A DNA stretch of 64,000 bases from Prevotella sp. (GCA_022771265.1 JALFCG010000004.1:1-64000), one strand, 5' to 3'. Shown: positions 28,453-37,713, counted from the stretch's first letter. The notes: generated by a model not told the origin, from the letters alone. A program made the numbers and translations.

Positions 28453-30804
28453 TTATCTTATAACAACAGGACCAATAAGTCCGGAAGGCAACAATGGAGA
28501 GTCTTTGGTGAAGAATTTGAAGCACCCCACTGTCTTCCTGTTTTTTGATGGTCTGACTGTTCCCTGGCGCAACCATTCGGGAATGGCATTCATATACCTG
28601 CCTGCCACAGGCTTTCCTGGAGCATAGTCGTATATCAATAGCTCTGACCATTCTATGTCATCAGGTTCCTTCTCGTCGCCTATCATCCTGTTAGGCCACA
28701 GATTTGTCACGTCCACCTCTATGATATTGTCGCCCTCTTTAATTGCCGACTTTATGTCAAGCAGAAAAGGGGCTTTCCACATTACGGGGAATTGTTTTCC
28801 GTTAACTCTTACGGTTGCCATGTTTTTAATATCGCCAAGGTCAAGAATTACACTTTGTTGCTTCAAATGCTTGCGTGAGAGCGAAAAGTGGCGCTTATAG
28901 GTTGCCGTTCCGGAGAAATACCTTATTTCGTCGTTGTCCGACTTTGTCCATTCAAACAGTTGATGCTTCTCCAAGTGGACGGTGTTTGGGAAGGTAATGT
29001 CCCATTCACTGTCAAGTTGCATTATTGTTTCTTTTCCTGCATTGTCTGTCAGCAAGGCAGAGAGGGAGTCGTTCACCTCAGTAGATCTCTCTTCGTTTGA
29101 AAGAATCAAGAATCTCGACCCCAAGCCTTCTATTCTCAACAGGGAGTCGGACTCTGACAGAATGCTGACCTCAAGATTGTAAGGATTCCATATTTCCGCA
29201 CGACGCCCTTTGGAAAGGCTCTTGACATCTATTGTTTCCGCAACCAACGTCTCAGTGGGATTGCAAACGAATATTATATCGGTATCGCCGTCAATGCGCC
29301 TATAAGTTTTCATGACCTTCATGGAAGGCAGTTGCTGTTGGGCAGGCAATCCTCTCTGCAAGAGCGACTGACAGCGTGCCATATAGTCGAAAAGCGACTT
29401 TGCGCCACCAGCCTTCCACCATGTCTGGGTGGGCACAAACTGTGTTCCCCAGATACTGAACGACATGCCAGGCTCAACATTCTGCCACGGATTGCAAGCT
29501 CCTGCGTGGAGCATCATCTTGTTTACTCCTGTGCAGAAAGCACGGTCGCATATAGGTTTTAGAGACTGAGGGCTGTCTTGCCAGGCAAACAAAGGCCAAC
29601 AGGTGAATGCTTCTGCTATGAGAAGAGGTTTCTTGTGAATGTCGAGCACTCTGAAAGGTTTTTGGCCTCCAGTGCCATAAGGCTCTATCAGCAACTGCAT
29701 TCCCGGAGCACTCTGTTCAGCCAACTGTTCCATGTAGCCGTAATAGTTTTCGGCAAAAAGGGATGTGAGCACATCAACAAAATCGTCCTTAAACCGTTTG
29801 CTTGCTTCGTTGCTTTCAATAATCCGCTTGCCCGCGATACAAGGCAGCCATAGCTTTACATCATATCCCTTACGTTGCATAAACTCGTATGGCAACACCT
29901 CGCTCCAATCCTGCCCTCCTGCCTCGTAACTGTCTATCTCCAACCGGCAGAAAGTCTTTCCTGCATGATGACCTGCAAGATTTATCAGCATCATAGGGTA
30001 GCCTTCCCAAAACCGTTTCACGGCTTTCTTGCTTAGTTTGTCACATTCAAGTCCTCTCCCAGATGCCGCCGCCTGCGCCTCATTGGTTTTTCCGTTTGTG
30101 GTGTGTCCAAAACGCATCAGCGTCCAAGAACCTTCCGTGATTCTCTTTCTAATCTCTCTTGGCATGGATTTTATCAGTTTTCTTGGCACCACGAGCGTGT
30201 CAGCCCATCTGCCTTTATCCATTTCCGGCAGATATGATGTAATGTCTATAATATCCTGCTTGCTGACAATGCTATCGTTTGCTACTGCAAGAATGCAAAT
30301 ATCCCTATAGAAATTATACTTCGCGTCAATCTCCGCACGCGGTATGCAAACGACCTTCTTTCCTGCAGGAAAAGCAGTCTCTGAAACAACCACTTTCTGC
30401 ATGGAATATTCCGGGGTGACATCTGTATATGCACTTGACGACCATCCGGGACAATTATGTGTGCCGAAGGACAGACCCAATCGTTCACACTCGTCCATTG
30501 CCCATCTCATCATCTGTTTCCATTTCTCGCTGCCAATGGCGCATGTGGAATCTCCCACTCGTATCTGCTGGTCGCCTCCTATTTGGAAATTCTGAACTCC
30601 AGACAGACCGGCTTCCTTAAAGGCTTCCATATCTTTTGTTATGGCTTCCTTGTTTACCAAGCCGTCCATCCACTGCCATATTATCCACGAGCGGTGTTCG
30701 TCTTTTGGATTAAGGAAATCATGATACAGTTCGCCTTGTGCAAATGTATTTGTCGCATAAGCAAAAACCAAAGCGACAATAAGAGTGGCATAGTTAAATT
30801 TCAT
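28453..30804 (-). CDS. GH106-like glycosyl hydrolase (alpha-L-rhamnosidase-type), secreted
   Basis: RSWIIWQWMDGLVNKEAITKDMEAFKEAGLSGVQNFQIGG; FGTHNCPGWSSSAYTDVTPEYSMQKVVVSE; C-terminal jelly-roll YKRHFSLSRKHLKQQSVILDLGDIKNMATVRVNGK. Confidence 0.8.
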   Translation of the reverse strand: MKFNYATLIVALVFAYATNTFAQGELYHDFLNPKDEHRSWIIWQWMDGLVNKEAITKDMEAFKEAGLSGVQNFQIGGDQQIRVGDSTCAIGSEKWKQMMRWAMDECERLGLSFGTHNCPGWSSSAYTDVTPEYSMQKVVVSETAFPAGKKVVCIPRAEIDAKYNFYRDICILAVANDSIVSKQDIIDITSYLPEMDKGRWADTLVVPRKLIKSMPREIRKRITEGSWTLMRFGHTTNGKTNEAQAAASGRGLECDKLSKKAVKRFWEGYPMMLINLAGHHAGKTFCRLEIDSYEAGGQDWSEVLPYEFMQRKGYDVKLWLPCIAGKRIIESNEASKRFKDDFVDVLTSLFAENYYGYMEQLAEQSAPGMQLLIEPYGTGGQKPFRVLDIHKKPLLIAEAFTCWPLFAWQDSPQSLKPICDRAFCTGVNKMMLHAGACNPWQNVEPGMSFSIWGTQFVPTQTWWKAGGAKSLFDYMARCQSLLQRGLPAQQQLPSMKVMKTYRRIDGDTDIIFVCNPTETLVAETIDVKSLSKGRRAEIWNPYNLEVSILSESDSLLRIEGLGSRFLILSNEERSTEVNDSLSALLTDNAGKETIMQLDSEWDITFPNTVHLEKHQLFEWTKSDNDEIRYFSGTATYKRHFSLSRKHLKQQSVILDLGDIKNMATVRVNGKQFPVMWKAPFLLDIKSAIKEGDNIIEVDVTNLWPNRMIGDEKEPDDIEWSELLIYDYAPGKPVAGRYMNAIPEWLRQGTVRPSKNRKTVGCFKFFTKDSPLLPSGLIGPVVIR

Positions 30805-30831
30805 AATATATTTTGTTTCATTTTATTTCTG

Positions 30832-30863
30832 CAAAGATATAACATTCCCACGACAAACCCAAA
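30832..30863 (-). promoter_or_regulatory. Promoter TTTG-N20-TATCTTTG for the GH106-like gene
   Basis: Exact -33/-7 consensus on the minus strand. Confidence 0.6.
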
Positions 30864-30894
30864 CGTTTTTCGGAAAAAGTGGAATATATGTTTT

Positions 30895-31053
30895 TTATTT
30901 TTGACACTTACCCCACTTGCTTTTATAAAACTTGTACACAGACTCTCCTGCTAACCCATTGTGGACAGTTATGCTTCTCATATTCTCCCCGGCAAATACT
31001 TTAACGGAGAAAAGAATATATAATAATGCCGATATAACAGTGATAATTCTCAT
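30895..31053 (-). pseudogene. Truncated N-terminus of a probable hybrid two-component (HTCS-like) regulator
   Basis: MRIITVISALLYILFSVKVFAGENMRSITVHNGLAGESVYKFYKSKWGKCQK*: signal peptide plus the first reg_prop-like 'NGLAGxSVYKxYKxxxG' segment, then a stop. Confidence 0.5.
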
Positions 31054-31348
31054 TATATTATAATACTTTGTTATAATACGAATAACGGTAATAAATCCAC
31101 CATATAACAAATAACAAAAAGCATTAAAAAGTTTGAGAAATGCAGATCGCCTTGCCTGTAATTGTTTCTCTTAAGCATTAGTCGGTTTTAGTATATTTCC
31201 AACATCTATTTGTCCAAATAATATGTTTACCATAAAAATTCTTAGTCTGTATAAATTAGATGGATATTTGATATTTTACTGTATATCAGCGTTTTAATGT
31301 TATAGTAGTCAGTTTGGAATAGAAAGGAGATAGTCCAACTCGTTTTTC

Positions 31349-31379
31349 TTTGATTCAATAAATATTATATGTATCTTTG
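31349..31379 (+). promoter_or_regulatory. Promoter TTTG-N19-TATCTTTG upstream of the broken ECF sigma gene
   Basis: Consensus match; 19-nt spacer. Confidence 0.55.
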
Positions 31380-31434
31380 CACCATAATCCTAATAAAAAC
31401 AAGATTATTAAAATACATAAAACCTATTAATAAT

Positions 31435-31928
31435 ATGGAGAAGAATAACGCTATCATCGAAGATGCATACAAGGAGTACAAGGCTATGCTCCTGTTTTAT
31501 GTATCAAATCTCATCAATGACTCTGATGAAGCGCCTGATATAGTACAAAATATTTTTGTACGTCTGATATCATTACTTCAGATACCATAAAGAGTCTGTG
31601 CTTTAAGATAGCAAAAAAACTTGTTATCGACTACGTTCGTCGGAATAATAAACGGCAACGTATTTATGCAGATGTGCAGGTAAGTGAGTTGAAGAATAAA
31701 AGTATTACACCGGAAAATGAAGCAATCTTTCACGACCTTGCAGAAAAAGAACGTAGCATAATGCTTAATATGTCTCCAGCTACAGCACGCGTCTATGAGA
31801 TGTCGCAGATTAAGTGTATGACAATAGAGGAGATAGCCCAGACATTGCATATAAGCCGTCGCACTGTCGAATCCCATCAATTCAAGGGAAGGAAAATAGT
31901 AAGGGATATAATTCGTGCAATAATATAG
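31435..31928 (+). pseudogene. Frameshifted ECF sigma factor gene
   Basis: Frame 1: MEKNNAIIEDAYKEYKAMLLFYVSNLINDSDEAPDIVQNIFVRL. Another frame continues SDTIKSLCFKIAKKLVIDYVRRNNKRQ...CMTIEEIAQTLHISRRTVESHQFKGRKIVRDII. Shift at about 31560-31580. Confidence 0.8.
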
Positions 31929-32063
31929 TGACATAATGGCAGACCTGATGATGACAAGTTATCGATAAATGGCATGTGGCATGCAATTTGTTGTGGCATT
32001 TGTGGAACGTGAAAACGTTTTTTACCGATAATAGTATATAAATACAATTAAACATAATCAGTT

Positions 32064-34118
32064 ATGCAAAAAGGAAACATTGGGGTTACTACAGAGAACA
32101 TTTTCCCCGTAATAAAAAAGTTCTTGTATTCTGACCATGAGATTTTCCTGCGTGAGATGGTGTCGAACGCTGTGGATGCTACGCAGAAGATGAAGACTCT
32201 CGCCGACAAGGGCGACTTCAAGGGCGAACTTGGAGACCTTACCGTGAGAGTGAACCTCGACGAGAAGGCTGGCACATTGACCATCAGTGACCGTGGTATC
32301 GGAATGACTGAGGAGGAAATCGATAAATACATCAACCAAATTGCTTTTTCAGGCGTCAATGACTTCTTGGAGAAATACAAGGACAATGCCAACAACATCA
32401 TCGGACACTTTGGACTCGGATTCTACTCATCGTTTATGGTGAGCAAGAAGGTGGAGATTGTCACAAAGAGCTATCGAGACGGAGCAAAGGCCGTGAAATG
32501 GAGTTGCGACGGCAGTCCTGCATACGAGATTGACGACGCTGAAAGGGAAAGCCGAGGTACTGACATCGTGCTGTACATCGACGACGACTGCAAGGAGTTC
32601 CTGGAGAAGGCTACGATAGAGGGTCTGCTCAACAAGTACTGCAAGTTCATGCCAGTGCCTGTCGCCTTCGGCAAGAAGACCGAATGGAAGGACGGCAAGA
32701 ATGTAGAAACGGATGAAGACAACATTATCAACAGTGTGGAACCGCTTTGGGCAAAGACTCCGAGCACGCTTAAGGACGAAGACTACAAGTCGTTCTACCG
32801 CACTCTTTATCCAATGCACGACGAGCCAATGTTCTGGATTCACCTTAATGTTGACTATCCTTTCAACCTCACGGGTATTCTGTACTTCCCACGCATAAAG
32901 TCGAACATCGAACTTCAACGCAACAAAATCCAGCTATACTGCAACCAGGTGTTCGTGACCGATCAGGTTGAGGGCATAGTGCCAGAATTCCTGACGTTGC
33001 TCCACGGTGTCATTGACTCGCCTGACATTCCGCTTAACGTGAGCCGTTCTTACTTGCAAAGTGACCGCGACGTAAAGAAAATCTCCACTTACATAACGAA
33101 GAAGGTGAGCGACCGTCTGCAGGGACTTTTCAAGGACGACCGCAAGGCTTTTGAGGAGAAGTGGGATGACCTCAAACTGTTCATCAACTACGGTATGCTG
33201 AGCGAGGAGTCTTTCTACGACCGCGCGAAGGATTTTGCCCTTTTCAAGGATGTTGACGGGAAATATTTCACTTACGAGGAGTACAAGACCTTGATAAAGG
33301 ACCAACAGACCGACAAGGAAGGGAACCTCGTTTACCTCTATGCCACCGATGCCGAGGAACAGTATTCGTATATAGAGGCAGCAAAGGCAAAGGGCTACAG
33401 TGTGTTGTTGTTTGACGGACAACTTGACACTCCGACGGTGTCGATGTTTGAACAGAAATTCGAGAAGAGCCGTTTCACCCGTGTTGACGGTGATGTGATT
33501 GACCGTCTTATCCAGAAGTCGGACGAGAAAAAAGAGGCGCTTGCCCCTGAGCGTCGCGAAAGCATTACTTCCGTATTCCAGAGTCAGCTGCCGAAAATGG
33601 AGAAGTCGGAAATATATGTTGATGTGGAAGCAATGGGTGAGCAGCAGCAACCTGTAGTGATAACCCAAAGTGAGTACATGCGTCGCATGAAGGATATGAG
33701 CCGCTACCAGCAGGGAATGGGTTTTTACGCCCAGATGCCCGACAGCTACAGTCTCGTGTTGAACAGCGACCATCCGCTGGTTAAGAAGGTCCTTGCCGAC
33801 TGCGAGGCAAAGACTGCCGATGCGCTGAAGCCTGTTGCCGGAGAGATTAAGGGTCTTGAAGCCCGTCTTGCCGCACTTCACCAGAGCCAGGACAAGAAAA
33901 AGCCTGATGAAATCACTGAAGAGGAGAAAAACGACGTGCGCGACACTCAGAAAGCTCTCGAAGACGAAAAGAAGAAGAAAAAGGACATCCTTTCAGATTA
34001 CGCCAAGGGAAATCCTGTCGTTCACCAGCTCATCGACCTCGCTTTGCTGCAGAATGGCATGTTGAAGGGCGCTGCTCTCGATGCCTTCCTAAAACGTTCG
34101 GTAGAGATGATAAAGTGA
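32064..34118 (+). CDS. htpG: Molecular chaperone HtpG (HSP90)
   Basis: YSDHEIFLREMVSNAVDATQKMK; ISDRGIGMTEEEIDKYINQIAFSG; GHFGLGFYSSFMVSKKVEI; NVSRSYLQSD. Confidence 0.97.
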   Translation: MQKGNIGVTTENIFPVIKKFLYSDHEIFLREMVSNAVDATQKMKTLADKGDFKGELGDLTVRVNLDEKAGTLTISDRGIGMTEEEIDKYINQIAFSGVNDFLEKYKDNANNIIGHFGLGFYSSFMVSKKVEIVTKSYRDGAKAVKWSCDGSPAYEIDDAERESRGTDIVLYIDDDCKEFLEKATIEGLLNKYCKFMPVPVAFGKKTEWKDGKNVETDEDNIINSVEPLWAKTPSTLKDEDYKSFYRTLYPMHDEPMFWIHLNVDYPFNLTGILYFPRIKSNIELQRNKIQLYCNQVFVTDQVEGIVPEFLTLLHGVIDSPDIPLNVSRSYLQSDRDVKKISTYITKKVSDRLQGLFKDDRKAFEEKWDDLKLFINYGMLSEESFYDRAKDFALFKDVDGKYFTYEEYKTLIKDQQTDKEGNLVYLYATDAEEQYSYIEAAKAKGYSVLLFDGQLDTPTVSMFEQKFEKSRFTRVDGDVIDRLIQKSDEKKEALAPERRESITSVFQSQLPKMEKSEIYVDVEAMGEQQQPVVITQSEYMRRMKDMSRYQQGMGFYAQMPDSYSLVLNSDHPLVKKVLADCEAKTADALKPVAGEIKGLEARLAALHQSQDKKKPDEITEEEKNDVRDTQKALEDEKKKKKDILSDYAKGNPVVHQLIDLALLQNGMLKGAALDAFLKRSVEMIK

Positions 34119-34187
34119 GCATTAAAGGTGGTTTTTTGATGGAATACTTACTTTTTTGCGCATTTTCAGAAAAAAGTGACGAAAAAG

Positions 34188-34219
34188 TTTGGTAGTTCGG
34201 AAAAAAGTGCGTACCTTTG
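34188..34219 (+). promoter_or_regulatory. Promoter TTTG-N20-TACCTTTG for the tRNA-Arg pair
   Basis: Exact -33/-7 consensus about 30 nt upstream of the first tRNA. Confidence 0.7.
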
Positions 34220-34249
34220 CACCGCATTTAAGAAATGAGGGACAAAAGA

Positions 34250-34323
34250 GGTTCCGTAGCTCAACTGAATAGAGCATCTGACTACGGATCAGAAGGTTGT
34301 GGGTTTGAATCCCGCCGGAATCA
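34250..34323 (+). tRNA. tRNA-Arg (anticodon ACG), copy 1
   Basis: 74 nt. Stems GGTTCCG/CGGAATC, GCTC/GAGC, TCTGA-CTACGGA-TCAGA, GTGGG-TTTGAAT-CCCGC. CCA not encoded. Confidence 0.95.
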
Positions 34324-34362
34324 CTTGAAGTCCAAAAATATAAACATATTTCAATGCGGATT

Positions 34363-34436
34363 GGTTCCGTAGCTCAACTGAATAGAGCATCTGACTACGG
34401 ATCAGAAGGTTGTGGGTTTGAATCCCGCCGGAATCA
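34363..34436 (+). tRNA. tRNA-Arg (anticodon ACG), copy 2, identical to copy 1
   Basis: Identical 74-nt cloverleaf, 39 nt after copy 1. Confidence 0.95.
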
Positions 34437-34443
34437 CAAAAAG

Positions 34444-34476
34444 AAGAGCAGTGTCGAAAGACTACTGCTCTTTTTT
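34444..34476 (+). terminator. Rho-independent terminator for the tRNA operon
   Basis: AAGAGCAGT-GTC-GAAA-GAC-(T)-ACTGCTCTT followed by a T-run. Confidence 0.8.
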
Positions 34477-34530
34477 GTTTTCCTATGTTATGAAAAAATC
34501 GGATGCGGGCATGAAGCCCGCTAATCCGGT

Positions 34531-34989
34531 TTAATTGTGTGAGGCAAACCGTTGCTCTGCCAGCCGCTCATACTTGGTGCCAGGACGTCCGTAGTTGGCG
34601 AAGGGATGGATGCTGATGCCGCCTCTTGGAGTGAATAGTCCCGTCACTTCGATGTATTTCGGTTGCATTAGGCGTATTAGGTCTTTCATGATGATGTTGA
34701 CACAATCCTCATGAAAGTCGCCGTGGTTGCGGAAACTGAACAGATAGAGCTTGAGGCTCTTGCTTTCCACCATCTTAATGTCAGGAATGTAGCTGATGAC
34801 TATTTCCGCGAAGTCCGGTTGCCCTGTAATGGGACATAGCGAAGTGAACTCAGGGCAGTTGAATTTGACCCAGTAGTCGTTTTCAGGATGCTTGTTGGTG
34901 AAGGTCTCCAGCACTTCCGGAGCATAGTCCATGGCATAATCGGTCTTCTTTCCTAATGATTTCAGACCTTCGTCTTGTCTTGTAGTCAT
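34531..34989 (-). CDS. queF: NADPH-dependent 7-cyano-7-deazaguanine reductase
   Basis: [74 protein letters not shown]. Confidence 0.95.
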   Translation of the reverse strand: MTTRQDEGLKSLGKKTDYAMDYAPEVLETFTNKHPENDYWVKFNCPEFTSLCPITGQPDFAEIVISYIPDIKMVESKSLKLYLFSFRNHGDFHEDCVNIIMKDLIRLMQPKYIEVTGLFTPRGGISIHPFANYGRPGTKYERLAEQRFASHN

Positions 34990-34995
34990 AATTAT

Positions 34996-35691
34996 TCAGT
35001 CTTGAAATTCCTTTATTTTGAAAATGTTATAATCGACATCATTGTCGAAGGTGTCTATCTGCTCGTGCTTTTTTGTCGCACGCACCACACGTATGGTAAC
35101 GGGAAGTACAAGAATCTCATAGAGTGTTTTCAAGATTACTTGTGAAAGCATCAGCACCGGCAACTCGTCGTTAGGCACTATGCCCCAAAAGGCAATGGGG
35201 AAGAAAATCAGCGAGTCGGCGGTTTCACCGAAGATGGTACTCATTATTGCCCTCATCGAGAAGTGTTTTCCTCCTGAGGAAATCTTCATACGGCTCATCA
35301 CGTAGGCGTTGATGAACGACCCTACGATGAACGCGAGGAAAGAGGCGAACACGATGCGTGGGGCAATGCCGAAGATGGCGTGGAAACCAGCGTCGTTGGT
35401 CCAGTAGTCAGCACCTGGCAATGCGTCGCACAAGGCTCCAAAAGCGACAAAGATGAAGTTCATGGCAAAGCCATACCAGATGAGAAGTCGCGTTTTGGAA
35501 TATCCCCAAACCTCGCAGACGCAGTCGTTGATGATGTAAGAAACCGGGAAGACGATGAGTCCTCCAGTGATACTGATTGGACCAAATGCCATTTGCTTTG
35601 TTTCCAATACGTTAGCCGTGATGAGGCAAACGCAGAAAAGCATGCCGAAAAGCATAAACAGCACACTTACTTGTGATTTTGTTTTTTGCAT
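34996..35691 (-). CDS. Queuosine precursor transporter (YhhQ/VUT family)
   Basis: TANVLETKQMAFGPISITGGLIVFPVSYIINDCVCEVWGYSKTRLLIW; adjacent to queF. Confidence 0.9.
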   Translation of the reverse strand: MQKTKSQVSVLFMLFGMLFCVCLITANVLETKQMAFGPISITGGLIVFPVSYIINDCVCEVWGYSKTRLLIWYGFAMNFIFVAFGALCDALPGADYWTNDAGFHAIFGIAPRIVFASFLAFIVGSFINAYVMSRMKISSGGKHFSMRAIMSTIFGETADSLIFFPIAFWGIVPNDELPVLMLSQVILKTLYEILVLPVTIRVVRATKKHEQIDTFDNDVDYNIFKIKEFQD

Positions 35692-35694
35692 AAA

Positions 35695-35728
35695 ATTGTT
35701 TTTTAGAGGAGGTTAGACAATGACTCCT
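35695..35728 (-). ncRNA. Candidate preQ1-I riboswitch (H-type pseudoknot)
   Basis: Minus strand AGGAG-UC-AUUG-UCUAA-C-CUCCU-CUAAAAAA-CAAU. P1 = AGGAG/CUCCU, P2 = AUUG/CAAU, with A-rich L3, ending 3 nt before the ATG of the queuosine-precursor transporter. Confidence 0.8.
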
Positions 35729-35739
35729 GTTCAAAATGT

Positions 35740-36699
35740 TTATATGTTAATTAAAAGATAAGTCATATACAGGACGAATATTGAAGTTAGTACGGCTCCT
35801 TCCCATCGGGTTACGGTGAGCTTGGTGTAAGAGAAGAGCCATAGAAGGAATATTGATGTTCCCATGACGATGATGTCAACAGGTGTGATGCCGTGAAGCT
35901 CCATCGGGCATATTGCCGCCGTTGTACCGAGAATGGCAAGTATGTTGAACACGTTGCTTCCTATGACATTGCCGATGGCAATGGCAGAGTTGCCCTTTTT
36001 TGCCGCCACAACACTTGTCGCCAATTCAGGAAGTGACGTGCCTCCGGCAACAATTGTCAGACCGATGACACCTTGGCTTATGCCGAGTGACGCTGCGACG
36101 CTCGATGCGGAATCGACGAAAATGTTGCTGCCGAAGATGAGCATCGCCAGTCCTGCAATGAATAGTAATACGTTTTTGATTGCACTATCCTTTGTTGCCT
36201 GGCGCTTGTCTTCTGTCGTACTTTTAGCCACTTTTGCTTCCATCAGTGTCTGGCGCATGAACAATGCGAAAAACAACAGTAGGACAAAGCCCTTTGTCCT
36301 GCCCAGCACACATCCCTCAAAGGAAAGCGGCGTATTGCCAAAGCAGCACATCAGGAACAGCACAGAGGCAATGATTGCCCAAATCATGTCCTTGCCTACC
36401 GTAGTTCGGGTAACACTGATTGGCGCGACCATGGCGGTGACACCGACAATAAGAAGCACGTTGAAGATGTTGCTGCCCACGACGTTACCCACTGCCATGT
36501 CGGGTGTGCCCTTGATTGCCGACATGAAGCTTACGAAGAATTCCGGGGCTGAGGTGCCGGCAGCCACAATGGTAAGTCCGATGATAATCTCTGGGATATT
36601 CATTCTACGGGCAAGGGCTGAGGCTCCTGCCGTAAGGCGGTCGGCACCGTAGATTACTAATGCGACACCTGCTATTATCAGTATGCTGTCAAAAATCAT
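35740..36699 (-). CDS. Calcium/sodium antiporter (CaCA family, YrbG-like)
   Basis: Duplicated alpha-repeats: GLTIVAAGTSAPEFFVSFMSAIKGTPDMAVGNVVGSNIFNVLLIVG and GLTIVAGGTSLPELATSVVAAKKGNSAIAIGNVIGSNVFNILAILG. Confidence 0.94.
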   Translation of the reverse strand: MIFDSILIIAGVALVIYGADRLTAGASALARRMNIPEIIIGLTIVAAGTSAPEFFVSFMSAIKGTPDMAVGNVVGSNIFNVLLIVGVTAMVAPISVTRTTVGKDMIWAIIASVLFLMCCFGNTPLSFEGCVLGRTKGFVLLLFFALFMRQTLMEAKVAKSTTEDKRQATKDSAIKNVLLFIAGLAMLIFGSNIFVDSASSVAASLGISQGVIGLTIVAGGTSLPELATSVVAAKKGNSAIAIGNVIGSNVFNILAILGTTAAICPMELHGITPVDIIVMGTSIFLLWLFSYTKLTVTRWEGAVLTSIFVLYMTYLLINI

Positions 36700-37265
36700 T
36701 GTTTGATTAATTCCAATATCGTTTGTGGATAAAATTCTTTTTCAAGGGCATGTACTTTTGTGGCGATGTCGTCGGGAGTGTCATCGGGTGAGACTGCCGT
36801 CTTTTCCTGACGTATGATGTCGCCTCCGTCGCACACGTCGGTGACATAGTGGATGGTAATTCCTGTTTCGCTTTCTCCTGCCTCCTTGACGGCTTCGTGG
36901 ACATGATTGCCGTACATCCCCTTTCCTCCGAATTTCGGCAGCAGGGAGGGATGGATGTTCACGATGCGTCGGTTGAAATGGGATATGAGATAGGAAGGAA
37001 TCATTAGAAGGAAGCCAGCAAGGACAATGAAGTCAACATGATGGTCGCGGAGCATCCTGACGGTACGTTGTTCGTCGGCAAAGTCCGTCTTTGTCCATAC
37101 TAAAGATTCCACACCGAGTCGTTCGGCACGTTTAAGTGCATAAGCGTCAGCCTTGTTGCTTACGAGCAGTGCAACCTCTGCCTTGTCGTTACCTTCGAGA
37201 AAACGTGTGATGTTCTCAAAGTTCGACCCGTTGCCTGATACGAATACTGCTATTTTTTTTGTCAT
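36696..37265 (-). CDS. purN: Phosphoribosylglycinamide formyltransferase
   Basis: IAVFVSGNGSNFENI; VDFIVLAGFLLMIPSYLI; NIHPSLLPKFGGKGMYGNHVHEAV. Confidence 0.95.
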   Translation of the reverse strand: MTKKIAVFVSGNGSNFENITRFLEGNDKAEVALLVSNKADAYALKRAERLGVESLVWTKTDFADEQRTVRMLRDHHVDFIVLAGFLLMIPSYLISHFNRRIVNIHPSLLPKFGGKGMYGNHVHEAVKEAGESETGITIHYVTDVCDGGDIIRQEKTAVSPDDTPDDIATKVHALEKEFYPQTILELIKQ

Positions 37266-37270
37266 TGCGA

Positions 37271-37690
37271 TTAATCAAATTCTTCATCAAAGTCGTCATC
37301 AAACTCAAATCCCTCAAAGGAAGGCTCAATGAAGGCGTCGAGAGAGCGGCGTTCTTTCTTTGTGGGCCGTCCGGTGCCCCTTGCCCTGTCGATGAATCCG
37401 CTGATGCGGTTCATTTCGAGCAGCTCGTACTGGTCAGGTGTAGTGACGTTTTCGTAAATTTCCGGAAGCAGTTTGGCTCCGACTCTCATTTCTATTGCCT
37501 TCAGGACTTTGAAGGAGTAGGTGACTGGCGGTTTCCTTACGGCCACCACCTCACCAACCTTCACTGTCCGTGAAGGTTTCACGTTGACGTTGTTGATGGT
37601 GACACGTCCGTTTTTGCAGGCATCTGCAGCTATTGAGCGCGTTTTGAATATGCGTGCCGCCCACAGCCATTTGTCTATTCTTGCTTCCAT
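37271..37690 (-). CDS. S4-domain RNA-binding protein (HslR-like)
   Basis: ARIDKWLWAARIFKTRSIAADACKNGRVTINNVNVKPSRTVKVGE. Confidence 0.88.
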   Translation of the reverse strand: MEARIDKWLWAARIFKTRSIAADACKNGRVTINNVNVKPSRTVKVGEVVAVRKPPVTYSFKVLKAIEMRVGAKLLPEIYENVTTPDQYELLEMNRISGFIDRARGTGRPTKKERRSLDAFIEPSFEGFEFDDDFDEEFD

Positions 37691-37713
37691 ATATGTGTTT
37701 TTTAGTTGACGGG

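Noticed and set aside
32934-33881. 315-aa minus-strand ORF
   Set aside because: Antisense to htpG; no recognisable motifs.
35933-36652. 239-aa plus-strand ORF
   Set aside because: Antisense to the CaCA antiporter; apparent hydrophobicity mirrors the sense TM codons.
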